A stretch of DNA of 64,000 nucleotides, taken from the NCBI RefSeq assembly GCF_001559865.1, contig NZ_LOHE01000037.1, forward strand, positions 62,001 through 126,000. Reading direction: 5' to 3'. The position numbers and the translations under genes were made by a program. Shown here piece by piece: positions 8,422 to 16,786 of this stretch (position 1 is its first letter; every line of letters starts with the position of its first letter). The DNA is from Abyssisolibacter fermentans. Lineage in GTDB: Bacteria; Bacillota; Clostridia; Tissierellales; MCWD3. A model generated the notes under the pieces. That model did no database searches. It had not been told where the DNA came from and worked only from the letters and a program-made list of their open reading frames with translations.

Positions 8422-8582
8422 AAAAGTTTAAAAAATTTCTATTTAGGGTCAACCTTTGAGGTAAGTGTGACTCAACGTTTTTAGATTGAAGCCATACAAG
8501 ACTTTTTTTACTCGGAGATACATAAATTTTATAATAAAAAGTCCTACTATTTTGACAAGAGTTCAAAAAATGCTGTAAATAA
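8389..8582. repeat. Two imperfect direct repeats of about 55 bp
   Basis: The blocks at about 8389-8443 and 8530-8582 both contain AATAAAAA-GTCCTACTAT followed by AAAAGTT(T/C)AAAAAA. No gene lies between them. The 8422-8640 interval holds nothing else that I recognise; an open frame on the minus strand there lacks coding character. Confidence 0.45.
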
Positions 8583-8641
8583 TATATTGTAAACGTTTTA
8601 TTAGAATCTGATAGCAAATTTTCATTTTATTTAACACATAG

Positions 8642-8669
8642 TTGACGATATTTAAGGCTATATTATAAT
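8642..8669 (+). promoter_or_regulatory. Sigma-A promoter of the DUF1576 operon
   Basis: TTGACG and TATAAT separated by 16 bases, about 75 bases before the TTG start of the DUF1576 gene. Confidence 0.65.
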
Positions 8670-8744
8670 ATAAACATAAAACAAACTACAGATATATGTA
8701 TAATTTATATCTGTTGATTGAATCTGAATATGTAAGGAGGTATT

Positions 8745-10016
8745 TTGATAAAACTGATAAGAGGTAAGATAAGAGAAGATATTACTAATCCTTTAAAATT
8801 TAAAATACTTAGTTATTATGCTATATCTTTGATATTGTTTGGGTTTGCTGTAGATAATCCTAAATCAATATTTATTGGTTTATACAGGATTATGATAGAA
8901 CCAGATACTCTTATAACAGATTATATTGGAGTAGGTGGAATAGGTGCAGCCTTTTTAAATGCTGGGTTACTCACTTTGATATTTATATTTTTATTATACC
9001 GGTTAAAAGTTAACTTTAACGGAGCTACATTTGCGGCATTGTTTCTAATATCGGGATTTGCATTGTTTGGTAAAAATTTATTTAACGTATGGTTTATAGT
9101 TTTAGGGGTGTATTTATATTCGAGAGTGCAAAAGGAAAAATTCTCTAAATATATTTATGTAGCTTTATTTGGAACTGCTATGGCTCCGATGGTAACTGAA
9201 ATTATTTTTAGCACATCATTTTCATTAACTATGAGATTAGTCTTTGGTGTATTTATTGGAATAACTATTGGCTTTATATTACCTCCTTTAGCAACTTATC
9301 TTATTAGGGTTCATCAAGGTTTTAACTTATACAATATTGGATTTGCAGCAGGTATGATAGGGACTATATTTGTTTCGATTTTTAAATCATTTGGATTTTT
9401 ACCAAATCCACGCATGATATGGACTAGAGGAAATAATTTGTTATTGGGAACGTATTTTTGCATAGTGTTTATTTCATTTATTATTACAGGATTTATATTA
9501 AATAATAAGTCATTTAAAGGTGTTAAGAATATAAGTAAATATACAGGTAGATTGGTTACAGATTTTATTTTACTTGAAGGCTTTGCACCTACGCTAATCA
9601 ATATGGGTTTAAATGGATTAATTGCACTATCATATGTTATCTTAATAAGAGGAGATTTAAATGGACCAACTATAAGCGGAATATTAACAATAGTTGGATT
9701 TGGAGCATTTGGTAAACATTACAAAAATATACTACCTATTTTTTTAGGAGTATTTTTAGGATCACTAATAAAAGTATGGGCTATCAATGATCCATCTATA
9801 CAATTGGCAGCTTTGTTTGGAACTGCATTAGCACCAATAGCTGGAGAGTTTGGATGGTTTTATGGAACAGTAGCAGGATTTATTCATTCTTCAGTTGTTT
9901 TAAATGTAGGAGTTTTACATGGTGGTATGAATTTATATAATAATGGATTTGCAGCAGGTATAGTTGCATCTATTTTAGTACCTATAATAGAAGCTTTTAG
10001 AAAGGATGAGGATTAA
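8745..10016 (+). CDS. DUF1576 family polytopic membrane protein
   Basis: A 423-residue membrane protein with about ten or more helices that fits DUF1576. It has a visible internal duplication: HQGFNLYNIGFAAGM near residue 187 and HGGMNLYNNGFAAGI near residue 392 are the same motif, as are FGTAMAP and FGTALAP, so the protein is two tandem half-domains like many transporters. The TTG start follows AGGAGG by 4 bases. Its ATG-overlapping partner gene comes next. Function is unknown; the duplicated GxNLYNxGFAAG motif would be a natural place to look for a substrate or ion site. Confidence 0.7.
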   Translation: MIKLIRGKIREDITNPLKFKILSYYAISLILFGFAVDNPKSIFIGLYRIMIEPDTLITDYIGVGGIGAAFLNAGLLTLIFIFLLYRLKVNFNGATFAALFLISGFALFGKNLFNVWFIVLGVYLYSRVQKEKFSKYIYVALFGTAMAPMVTEIIFSTSFSLTMRLVFGVFIGITIGFILPPLATYLIRVHQGFNLYNIGFAAGMIGTIFVSIFKSFGFLPNPRMIWTRGNNLLLGTYFCIVFISFIITGFILNNKSFKGVKNISKYTGRLVTDFILLEGFAPTLINMGLNGLIALSYVILIRGDLNGPTISGILTIVGFGAFGKHYKNILPIFLGVFLGSLIKVWAINDPSIQLAALFGTALAPIAGEFGWFYGTVAGFIHSSVVLNVGVLHGGMNLYNNGFAAGIVASILVPIIEAFRKDED

Positions 10017-10360
10017 TGAAACATACTAAAAAAAGAATATCTAAGATAGTAGATGAGCTTATAACATATCTATTGTCAATAGGAGCAGATGATGTATTTG
10101 TTAATATTAAAGATGAGAAAAATAGGTATAAGATATGTGCAAAAAGTAATTATACGAAGAAAAATAACGAAGAAAAAATAGATAATTTAATAAAATATCT
10201 CAACTGTCCTAAGCAAGAGGCAATGGAAGAATACTATTGGGAATTAACAGGCGATTGCGATGTAGACACTGAACTTACACTTATAGGAATGATGGTTGAT
10301 AAAGTAAATGTTAATATAGACGATAATAAAATCGATATTGAATTATATAAAAATAAGTAA
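10016..10360 (+). CDS. Small acidic soluble protein, partner of DUF1576 gene
   Basis: A 114-residue soluble protein, not recognised. It starts in an ATG that overlaps the DUF1576 stop (TAATG), so the two are translationally coupled. Predicted layout is an N-terminal helix, a beta strand pair (DDVFVNIKDEKNRYKICAKS), a helical middle, and C-terminal strands. The tight coupling suggests a cytoplasmic subunit or regulator of the membrane protein. Confidence 0.6.
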   Translation: MKHTKKRISKIVDELITYLLSIGADDVFVNIKDEKNRYKICAKSNYTKKNNEEKIDNLIKYLNCPKQEAMEEYYWELTGDCDVDTELTLIGMMVDKVNVNIDDNKIDIELYKNK

Positions 10361-10453
10361 CTACGATTATTCATGTAACGCCCAATTATCTGGGAGTAGT
10401 ATATATAGACGATTTGGTGAAGCTATTTTTTAGTTTTTGAGAGGGGTGCTATT

Positions 10454-12457
10454 TTGGATAAGCTTGCTATTGGAAGAGGCGTAACTTTAAAGACTTGGAA
10501 AGAATTTATTCATAAAGGCAATAAAGATGAGACTATTAGGGATATTATTATAGATTCGTGGGAAAGAAGTAAAACATATAGAATAGATCCTTATATTAAT
10601 GAAATCCAAATATCTTTAAATAGTAAAGATTTGTCGCATAGATATCAAAAGATGTTACCATTGATAAAAAGAGCTAAGCCTTTCATGGAAAGTTTGAATA
10701 AGCTTGTTGGAGGTCCAAACCTTATAATTAGATTTACAGATAAAGATGGATATGTTCTTGAATGGCTTGGAGAACCAGGCTTTATCAATAAATATGGAAA
10801 ATTGAATTTTTACAAAGGATGTAATATAAGAGAAGATGTAATTGGAACAAATGCAATAGGACTTGCTTTAAAAATTGGAAAAGCCGTACAAGTAGTTGGA
10901 GAGGAACATTTTTGCAAAATATATCATAATTGGACTTCATCTGCATGTCCTATAAAAGACGATATGAATAATATAATTGGAGTATTAAGTTTAACAGGAG
11001 TAAAAAATAATATATATCCACATACGTTAGGTATGGTAATTGCTGCATCTCAAGCTATAGAAAATGAATTGAAATTAGAAAATATAAATAAGCAATTGGA
11101 CTTAGCTAACAAACATTTTTACGCAATAATGGAATCTATATCAGAAGGCTTAATATGTACAGATAGTAAAGGAGTAATTCAAGATATTAATTTGTTTGCT
11201 AGAAGATTTTTGAAATTAAAGGAAAAAGATATTGTGGGTAAAAGAATAGAAAGCATTTTATATAAAAATGATTATCTAAGGATTGAAAACTTGATAGAAA
11301 AAGGAAGAAGATTTGAAGAGGAAGAAATATATTTTAAAACAAAAAGTGGTAAAAGTAATCCGTGCATAGTAAATATAACACCTATAAAGTTTTTGGCTTC
11401 GGAAAGTCTTGAGGGTATAGTTATAACTTTTAAAAATGAAAAGGTTGTTCATAAGCTTGTTAATAAAATAGTTGGAGCAAAGGCAAGATTTACGTTTGAT
11501 GATATTATAGGTGATAGTAGAACCATGAAGAACACAAAAAACATGGCTATGATGGCATCAGCTAGTGATACTACAGTATTATTATTAGGTGAAAGTGGAG
11601 TAGGTAAAGAGATGTTTGCTCAGGCTATTCATAATGAAAGTAATAGAAAGAAAAAGCCCTTTGTAGTGCTTAATTGTGGAGCGATACCAAGAGAACTGGT
11701 AGCAAGCGAGTTATTTGGATATGTAGAAGGAGCATTTACTGGAGCAAGAAGAGGTGGGCAGCATGGAAAATTTGAACGGGCTAACGAAGGTACTATTTTT
11801 TTAGATGAAATAGGAGATATGCCATTAGATGCTCAGGTAAGTTTGTTGAGAGTGTTAGAAATGAGACAAATTACAAGAGTTGGTGGACATGAAGTAGTTC
11901 CAGTTAATGTTAGAGTTATAGCAGCAACACATAAAGATTTAAAAAAAGAAGTTGAAAGAGGCAATTTTAGAGATGATTTATTTTATAGATTAAATGTAAT
12001 GCCTATATATATTCCTTCGCTTAGAAATAGAAAAGAAGACATAACAGAGGTTAGTGATTATTTTATCTATAAATTTTTAGATAAGATGAATAAAAAAATA
12101 AAAGGGATAGATTCAAGTTTTTATAAAGCATTAAAACAATATTCATGGCCTGGAAATATTAGAGAATTACAAAATGTAATACAAAGAGCAATAAATATGG
12201 TAAAAGATAATCAATACATAACATCAAATGATTTACCAAGATATATATTTGAAGATATGGATAATAAAAATACTGATAATATTGCAATATATAACGATAT
12301 TTACAATTTAGAAGCAATAGAAAAAAATACAATTATAGAAGCACTAAAAAAATGTAAAGGAAACATGGCTTTGACAGCAAAGCTTTTAGGTATTGGAAGA
12401 AGTACTTTGTACAGGAAGATGGATAAGTATTTATTAAAAGGGAGTATTTCAAAGTAA
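10454..12457 (+). CDS. Sigma-54 enhancer-binding activator (GAF-PAS-AAA+-Fis)
   Basis: A 667-residue AcoR-like activator. It has an N-terminal GAF-type sensor (about 60-200), a PAS domain (about 220-330), the AAA+ core (about 345-575) with Walker A GESGVGKE, the sigma-54-contact loop GAFTGA and Walker B FLDEIGD, and a Fis-type HTH at the C-terminus (MALTAKLLGIGRSTLYRKM). It starts at TTG 10454 after GAGGGG. It is followed by its own terminator and then by a -24/-12 promoter driving the Mrp operon, with a 28-bp palindrome in between; it is the obvious regulator of that operon. The GAF/PAS ligand is unknown. Confidence 0.92.
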   Translation: MDKLAIGRGVTLKTWKEFIHKGNKDETIRDIIIDSWERSKTYRIDPYINEIQISLNSKDLSHRYQKMLPLIKRAKPFMESLNKLVGGPNLIIRFTDKDGYVLEWLGEPGFINKYGKLNFYKGCNIREDVIGTNAIGLALKIGKAVQVVGEEHFCKIYHNWTSSACPIKDDMNNIIGVLSLTGVKNNIYPHTLGMVIAASQAIENELKLENINKQLDLANKHFYAIMESISEGLICTDSKGVIQDINLFARRFLKLKEKDIVGKRIESILYKNDYLRIENLIEKGRRFEEEEIYFKTKSGKSNPCIVNITPIKFLASESLEGIVITFKNEKVVHKLVNKIVGAKARFTFDDIIGDSRTMKNTKNMAMMASASDTTVLLLGESGVGKEMFAQAIHNESNRKKKPFVVLNCGAIPRELVASELFGYVEGAFTGARRGGQHGKFERANEGTIFLDEIGDMPLDAQVSLLRVLEMRQITRVGGHEVVPVNVRVIAATHKDLKKEVERGNFRDDLFYRLNVMPIYIPSLRNRKEDITEVSDYFIYKFLDKMNKKIKGIDSSFYKALKQYSWPGNIRELQNVIQRAINMVKDNQYITSNDLPRYIFEDMDNKNTDNIAIYNDIYNLEAIEKNTIIEALKKCKGNMALTAKLLGIGRSTLYRKMDKYLLKGSISK

Positions 12458-12561
12458 ATGAATACGCTCTTCTGCGAGTTAAAAAATCTCTTCCATAGCT
12501 CAATCAAAAATAATAAGCTACGTGACTTACAAAGGATGGTAATAAAGAACGTACTAATGAA

Positions 12562-12589
12562 TCATTTTGAAACACGTGTAACAAAATGA
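12562..12589. promoter_or_regulatory. 28-bp palindrome, candidate enhancer (UAS) for the Mrp operon
   Basis: Arms TCATTTTG and CAAAATGA surround a perfect ACACGTGT core, with two non-pairing AA steps on either side. It lies about 143 bases upstream of the sigma-54 -24 box, a normal enhancer distance. A related half-site (GTGTATCAAAAT) sits near 12609. Binding by the Fis-type HTH of the upstream activator is inference. Confidence 0.6.
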
Positions 12590-12642
12590 AACAATAAATA
12601 AACTAAAAGTGTATCAAAATAAAACAAAATTATATAAAAATA

Positions 12643-12673
12643 AAAACAGAGTAAAAAATCACTCTGTTTTTTA
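12643..12673 (+). terminator. Terminator of the sigma-54 activator gene
   Basis: Arms AAAACAGAGT and ACTCTGTTTT with an 8-base loop and a T-run. It separates the activator gene from the Mrp operon, so the operon depends on its own promoter. Confidence 0.75.
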
Positions 12674-12729
12674 TATGATCTAAATTTGAAAATTAGGTAA
12701 ACAACAGTGTTTCAAGAGATAATAAAAAA

Positions 12730-12746
12730 TTGGTATGATTTTTGCG
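12730..12746 (+). promoter_or_regulatory. Sigma-54 (-24/-12) promoter of the Mrp operon
   Basis: TTGGTATGATTTTTGCG has the -24 GG and -12 GC separated by exactly 10 bases, as in the YTGGCACGNNNNTTGCW consensus. It lies 39 bases before the first Mrp gene. Confidence 0.8.
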
Positions 12747-12784
12747 ATATAATACATTAACTAATTAAACAAAGGAGAATAATT

Positions 12785-13255
12785 TTGATTATTATATTAT
12801 TATTGTTTTTTATCATTTTAGCTGAAAGCGTTAACATAGAAACTGTAGTAATTGGATTTGTATTAAGCTTGATTGTTTGCTATTTGAACAGAAGCTTTAT
12901 TAAAACAAATAAGACAAGTAGTTTTAGTATATTTAAAGTTCTATATTTTGTATGGTACTCATTAATTCTAATCAAAGAAATAATTATAGCAAACTTTAAG
13001 GTAGCTGCAATAATTTTAAAACCTAATATTAAAATATCACCAAATGTAATTTCTATTAAAACTTCTCTAAAATCCAAATCTTATATAGCTATATTAGCAA
13101 ATTCGATAACACTTACACCAGGAACTTTAACAATAGATATTAAAGACGATAGACTAGATATTCACTGTCTTACTAAAAGAGATAGTGAAAACTTAAAGGA
13201 TTTAAAGCTTGAAAAAATACTTCTAAAAATTGAGGAGATGAATTATGGAGTATAG
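12785..13255 (+). CDS. mrpE: Mrp antiporter subunit E
   Basis: A 156-residue MnhE/MrpE protein with two N-terminal membrane segments and the conserved cytoplasmic region NSITLTPGTLTIDI (about residues 106-119), a hallmark of the family. It begins with TTG after AAAGGAG. It overlaps mrpF by 11 bases and is the first gene of the sigma-54-driven operon. Confidence 0.93.
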   Translation: MIIILLLFFIILAESVNIETVVIGFVLSLIVCYLNRSFIKTNKTSSFSIFKVLYFVWYSLILIKEIIIANFKVAAIILKPNIKISPNVISIKTSLKSKSYIAILANSITLTPGTLTIDIKDDRLDIHCLTKRDSENLKDLKLEKILLKIEEMNYGV

Positions 13256-13490
13256 AATAAAAATCTTTATTATAGCACTTAGCATAAATATTTTACTTTG
13301 TATGATAAGAGCTGTAATAGGTCCTTCAAAATTAGATAGACTAGTTGCAATAAATATTATAGGTACCAAAACTATTGTGCTAATTGCTTCAGTAGCATTT
13401 ATCATACATGAAACATTTTTTATTGATGTGGTACTAGTTTATGCACTTATTAGTTTTCTATCATCAATATTTGTTTGTAACCCAGATTAA
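13245..13490 (+). CDS. mrpF: Mrp antiporter subunit F, C-terminus supplied by a MITE-like repeat
   Basis: An 81-residue three-helix protein with the family motif RAVIGPSKLDRLVAINIIGTK. MrpF proteins are usually 85-95 residues. The last codons (Asn-Pro-Asp-stop) lie inside the terminal inverted repeat of the element at 13478-13649, so the element replaced the native end. The core helices are intact, so it is probably functional. Confidence 0.9.
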   Translation: MEYRIKIFIIALSINILLCMIRAVIGPSKLDRLVAINIIGTKTIVLIASVAFIIHETFFIDVVLVYALISFLSSIFVCNPD

Positions 13491-13649
13491 TCATAGAAAA
13501 TAGAATACTATATTGCATCCTTCTGATTAGAAGATATCCATTAAATTCTCGACATACCAACCTAGTATGCCTTCGAATTTACTGAAATCTTCTAATTCAG
13601 AATTATACAGCATATTATTCAAAGTTATATGAATAATCAGGGTTAACAA
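13478..13649 (+). mobile_element. MITE-like element inserted between mrpF and mrpG
   Basis: A 172-bp non-coding element with terminal inverted repeats GTAACCCAGATTAATCATAG (left) and the matching AAGTTATATGAATAATCAGG plus GTTAAC (right). Its interior from about 13517 to 13649 matches, in reverse orientation, 45965-46078 elsewhere in the window (shared words CCTTCTGATTA, CATACCAA, CAGAATT, ATTATTCAAAGTTATATG), apart from an extra block of about 20 bases here. It has no coding capacity. Confidence 0.75.
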
Positions 13650-13672
13650 TATACACAAAACAGGAGGAAAAA

Positions 13673-13948
13673 ATGATAAAGAGTATTCTTGAAATTATAT
13701 TACTACTAGGTGGTTTATTTTTCTTTTCAGTTGGAACAATTGGTATATTGAGATTTCCTGATGTAATGACTAGAATCCATAGCGGAGCAAAATGTGACAC
13801 ATTAGGATTAGCTCTATCATTGTCAGCATTAGCATTACACAATGGTTTTAACTTTGTATCTGTAAAGCTTATGTTGGTAATTGTATTTGTATGGATAAGT
13901 AATCCTACCATAGCACATTTAATTGCAAAAGCTGCGAATAAAAAATAA
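13673..13948 (+). CDS. mrpG: Mrp antiporter subunit G
   Basis: A 91-residue three-helix MnhG/MrpG protein with GTIGILRFPDVMTRIHSGAK, the most conserved stretch of the family. Its ribosome site (AGGAGG) stands just beyond the right end of the MITE-like element, so the gene is preserved although the operon was interrupted by 172 bp. Confidence 0.92.
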   Translation: MIKSILEIILLLGGLFFFSVGTIGILRFPDVMTRIHSGAKCDTLGLALSLSALALHNGFNFVSVKLMLVIVFVWISNPTIAHLIAKAANKK

Positions 13949-13988
13949 CTTTATTAAGTTATATTAAATACGAAGTGGAGTGAAATTT

Positions 13989-14228
13989 GTGGAAAGTTTT
14001 AGTTTTATAATGATAGCATTTTTAATAATTTCAGCCATAACAGTTTCAGTTATACGAAATTTATTGTCTGCTGTAATTATATTTATGGTTTATTCACTAA
14101 TAATGGCTATACTCTGGCAGCAGTTACATGCTCCAGATGTTGCAATTACAGAGGCGGCAGTAGGAGCAGGTATTACTACAATTCTATTTGTTATAACACT
14201 TAAAAAGATTAGAGGTATTAAGAGATGA
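13989..14228 (+). CDS. MbhD-like (DUF4040) fragment of MrpA
   Basis: A 79-residue protein matching the DUF4040/MbhD piece found inside the C-terminal half of long MrpA proteins; key text is LWQQLHAPDVAITEAAVGAG, where the acidic residues contribute to the ion path. In Bacillus this segment is fused within MrpA; here it is free, as in archaeal Mbh and in other split Mrp systems. The GTG at 13989 has GGAG at 8 bases; a GTG at 13980 overlaps the ribosome site. Confidence 0.85.
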   Translation: MESFSFIMIAFLIISAITVSVIRNLLSAVIIFMVYSLIMAILWQQLHAPDVAITEAAVGAGITTILFVITLKKIRGIKR

Positions 14229-14494
14229 GAATTTTTTTATCTATAATTATTACTATAATTATTATATCTATATTATTGCTAGGAGTATGTGATTTAGCTG
14301 ATTTTCATAGTGATAAAGCATTTGAAAAGAGAACTATCTCAAAAAAATATATAGATGATTCAGTAAAAGATACAGGAGCTATAAATGTAGTGACTGGTAT
14401 TATATTAGATTACAGAGCGTTTGATACTTTTTGTGAGGCGACTGTTTTATTTACAGGTGTTATATGTATAGTAATTCTTTTATTAAAAAAATAG
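14225..14494 (+). CDS. MbhE-like fragment of MrpA
   Basis: An 89-residue protein with two membrane helices that matches the MbhE-like tail of MrpA: the stretch NVVTGIILDYRAFDTFCEATVL ends long MrpA proteins just before MrpB. It overlaps the preceding DUF4040 gene by an ATGA junction, as expected for two parts of one ancestral subunit. Confidence 0.82.
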   Translation: MRIFLSIIITIIIISILLLGVCDLADFHSDKAFEKRTISKKYIDDSVKDTGAINVVTGIILDYRAFDTFCEATVLFTGVICIVILLLKK

Positions 14495-14505
14495 GATGTG
14501 AATAT

Positions 14506-14919
14506 ATGAATAGCGTTATATTAAGAGAAATGCTAAAAGTAATAATTCCTTTTATTCAGATGTTTGGTGTATATGTTATGTTTTTTGGACATCTATCGCC
14601 TGGAGGAGGTTTTGCAGGAGGTACTATAGCTGGTGCTAGTTTAATACTTTACAGCTTTATTTGTCCTAAGGAGAAACTAAATGAAATCTTAGCTGTTACA
14701 AAATTAATGAGAGTTATGGCAACAGCTTTAATATTTTATGGGTTATTAAAAGGATATTATTTTTTAGGTGATAATTTTCATTTGCCCGTTTTACCATTAG
14801 GTAAAGCAGGAAATATAATTAGTGCAGGTGCTATTTTACCGCTTAATATTGCTGTTGGAGTCATAGTAAGCATTACTGTCTATTTACTTTTTAATATATT
14901 TAACTCTGAAAGTCTATAG
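14506..14919 (+). CDS. mrpB: Mrp antiporter subunit B
   Basis: A 137-residue four-helix MnhB/MrpB protein with GHLSPGGGFAGGTIAGASL, diagnostic for the family. I start it at the ATG at 14506, which has AGGATG upstream; the frame is open to 14464, but that would overlap the previous gene without a ribosome site. Confidence 0.9.
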   Translation: MNSVILREMLKVIIPFIQMFGVYVMFFGHLSPGGGFAGGTIAGASLILYSFICPKEKLNEILAVTKLMRVMATALIFYGLLKGYYFLGDNFHLPVLPLGKAGNIISAGAILPLNIAVGVIVSITVYLLFNIFNSESL

Positions 14920-14955
14920 AACCATAATCATGCTTAGGACAAGGAGGTTTATTGT

Positions 14956-15324
14956 ATGAAGATTTTGTTAGATAACTATTTTGAAACAGGAGCAATTATT
15001 TTATTTGGTATAGGATTTATGACACTTTTAATTCATAATAATTTGATAAAAAAAATTATAGGCATGAATATTATGGATACATCGGTTTTTTTATTTTTTA
15101 TAGCAAAAGGTTTTATTATAGGCAAGCAATCTCCTATATTAAATAGCACAAGTGGTGGCTATGTCGATCCATTACCAAGTGCATTAATGCTTACTGGAAT
15201 AGTTGTTGCACTTAGCGTTACAGCAGTGTTATTAGCACTAACCATTAAGTTATATAGGTATTATGGAACTATAGAATTAGATGAAATTATGGAAATAAGG
15301 AGGAAGAACAATGGATTTAGTTAG
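14956..15324 (+). CDS. mrpC: Mrp antiporter subunit C (NuoK-like)
   Basis: A 122-residue three-helix protein homologous to NuoK. It has the family loop YVDPLPSALMLTGIVVALSVTA, in which MrpC proteins differ from NuoK. AAGGAGG precedes the ATG, and its end overlaps the next gene by 14 bases. Confidence 0.92.
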   Translation: MKILLDNYFETGAIILFGIGFMTLLIHNNLIKKIIGMNIMDTSVFLFFIAKGFIIGKQSPILNSTSGGYVDPLPSALMLTGIVVALSVTAVLLALTIKLYRYYGTIELDEIMEIRRKNNGFS

Positions 15325-16777
15325 AAGCATACCTTTACTAAGTATTTTGATACTCTTTATTTCAGGCTTTTTATTTATAATAATAAATAAAAAAAATACA
15401 AAAAAATTATCAGCAATTAGTTTGTTTCTAGTATTTATATTGATGTGTGTACATTTTATTTATGTTTATAAATACGGTAGCTATACTTATAGAGTTGGTC
15501 ATTTTGATGCACCAATAGGTATAACATTCTTTATAAGCAATACAGAGGCTATAATCGGTCTATTATTCAGTGTTGTTACCTTGCTTATATGTTTTTACAG
15601 TTATTTTATTATAAAAAATGAAGTTAATATAGAAAAACAAAATCTTTATTATTTATTAATAAATGTACTATTAGCTTCATTACTAGGTATAGTATTTACG
15701 AATGATTTATTTAATGCATTTGTATTTTTAGAGATATCTGCCTTAACTTCTTGTGGGATTATAGCAGTAAAGGACAGCAAAGAGAGTATAAAAGCGACAC
15801 TTAAATATTTGATTTTAAGTAGTTTAGGTTCAGGACTTGTGCTTATGGGTATAGCATTTTTATATCCCTTAACAGGTGTTTTAGATATGGATATGTGTCA
15901 GCAGGCTATTATGAACGTTGGAGAAAGCTATAATAGGTTAATTCTAATCAGTGTATGTCTTTTTACTATTGGATTAGGGGTTAAAAGTGCTATGTTTGGC
16001 TTACACACTTGGCTGCCAGATGCACATTCATCAGCTCCCACTGCTTCAAGTGCAATATTATCTGCTTTGGTTATTAAGCCACCAGTAATTTTACTAATAA
16101 AAATATATTATAGAGTGTTTGGTATATCTTTAATTAAAGAAATAGGTATATTAGATGTTTTGTTAGTATTTGGTTTAGTAGGTATGATAGCAGGTTCTAT
16201 ATTTGCACTTAATCAAAAGGAGGTAAAGAGATTAATAGCATATTCAAGCATTGCTCAAATGGGATATATTTTTTATGGAATAGGTTTAGGTAATAAGTTT
16301 GGAGTTGTAATTAGTATATTTCATATTATAGGTCATGCACTTACTAAATCAACATTGTTCTTGATAGTTGGAGCTATGATTCATAAAACTGGTTCTAAGT
16401 ATATAAAAGATTTAAAAGGTATAGGAAAAGAGATGCCAATAACGTTAGGTTTATTTACAATATGTAGTTTATCAATGGTTGGTATACCCATATTGCCAGG
16501 CTTTGTAAGTAAGTGGAAGCTTTCACTTGCAACCATAGAATCAGGTAAAATTTATTTAGTAGGAGTGATATTACTTAGCAGCTTATTGAATGTAGCATAT
16601 TATTTCCCAATTATAATAAATGGATTTTTTGGAGAAGAAAATATAAGAAACAAGGTATATAAAAGCAAAGAGCTTAAGAAAGCTAAAATGATACCTTTAA
16701 CAATTTTAACTTTTTTAATAGTACTTTCAGGGATATTTTCATTGCAGTTAATAAATTTGATAAACATAGATTTTTAG
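15311..16777 (+). CDS. mrpD: Mrp antiporter subunit D (proton-channel, first copy)
   Basis: A 488-residue NuoM/NuoN-like membrane protein with about 14 helices. The conserved charged residues of the proton path are visible: E141 in FVFLEISALTSCG, K225 in GLGVKSAMF and K256 in SALVIKPP, with the marker WLPDAHSSAPTASSAIL. It is one of three homologous channel subunits in this operon, more than the single MrpD of the Bacillus system. Confidence 0.92.
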   Translation: MDLVRSIPLLSILILFISGFLFIIINKKNTKKLSAISLFLVFILMCVHFIYVYKYGSYTYRVGHFDAPIGITFFISNTEAIIGLLFSVVTLLICFYSYFIIKNEVNIEKQNLYYLLINVLLASLLGIVFTNDLFNAFVFLEISALTSCGIIAVKDSKESIKATLKYLILSSLGSGLVLMGIAFLYPLTGVLDMDMCQQAIMNVGESYNRLILISVCLFTIGLGVKSAMFGLHTWLPDAHSSAPTASSAILSALVIKPPVILLIKIYYRVFGISLIKEIGILDVLLVFGLVGMIAGSIFALNQKEVKRLIAYSSIAQMGYIFYGIGLGNKFGVVISIFHIIGHALTKSTLFLIVGAMIHKTGSKYIKDLKGIGKEMPITLGLFTICSLSMVGIPILPGFVSKWKLSLATIESGKIYLVGVILLSSLLNVAYYFPIIINGFFGEENIRNKVYKSKELKKAKMIPLTILTFLIVLSGIFSLQLINLINIDF

Positions 16778-16786
16778 GAGGAATGT

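Noticed and set aside
8366-8617. An 83-codon minus-strand frame
   Set aside because: It is made entirely of the foldback and direct-repeat DNA and has no coding signs.
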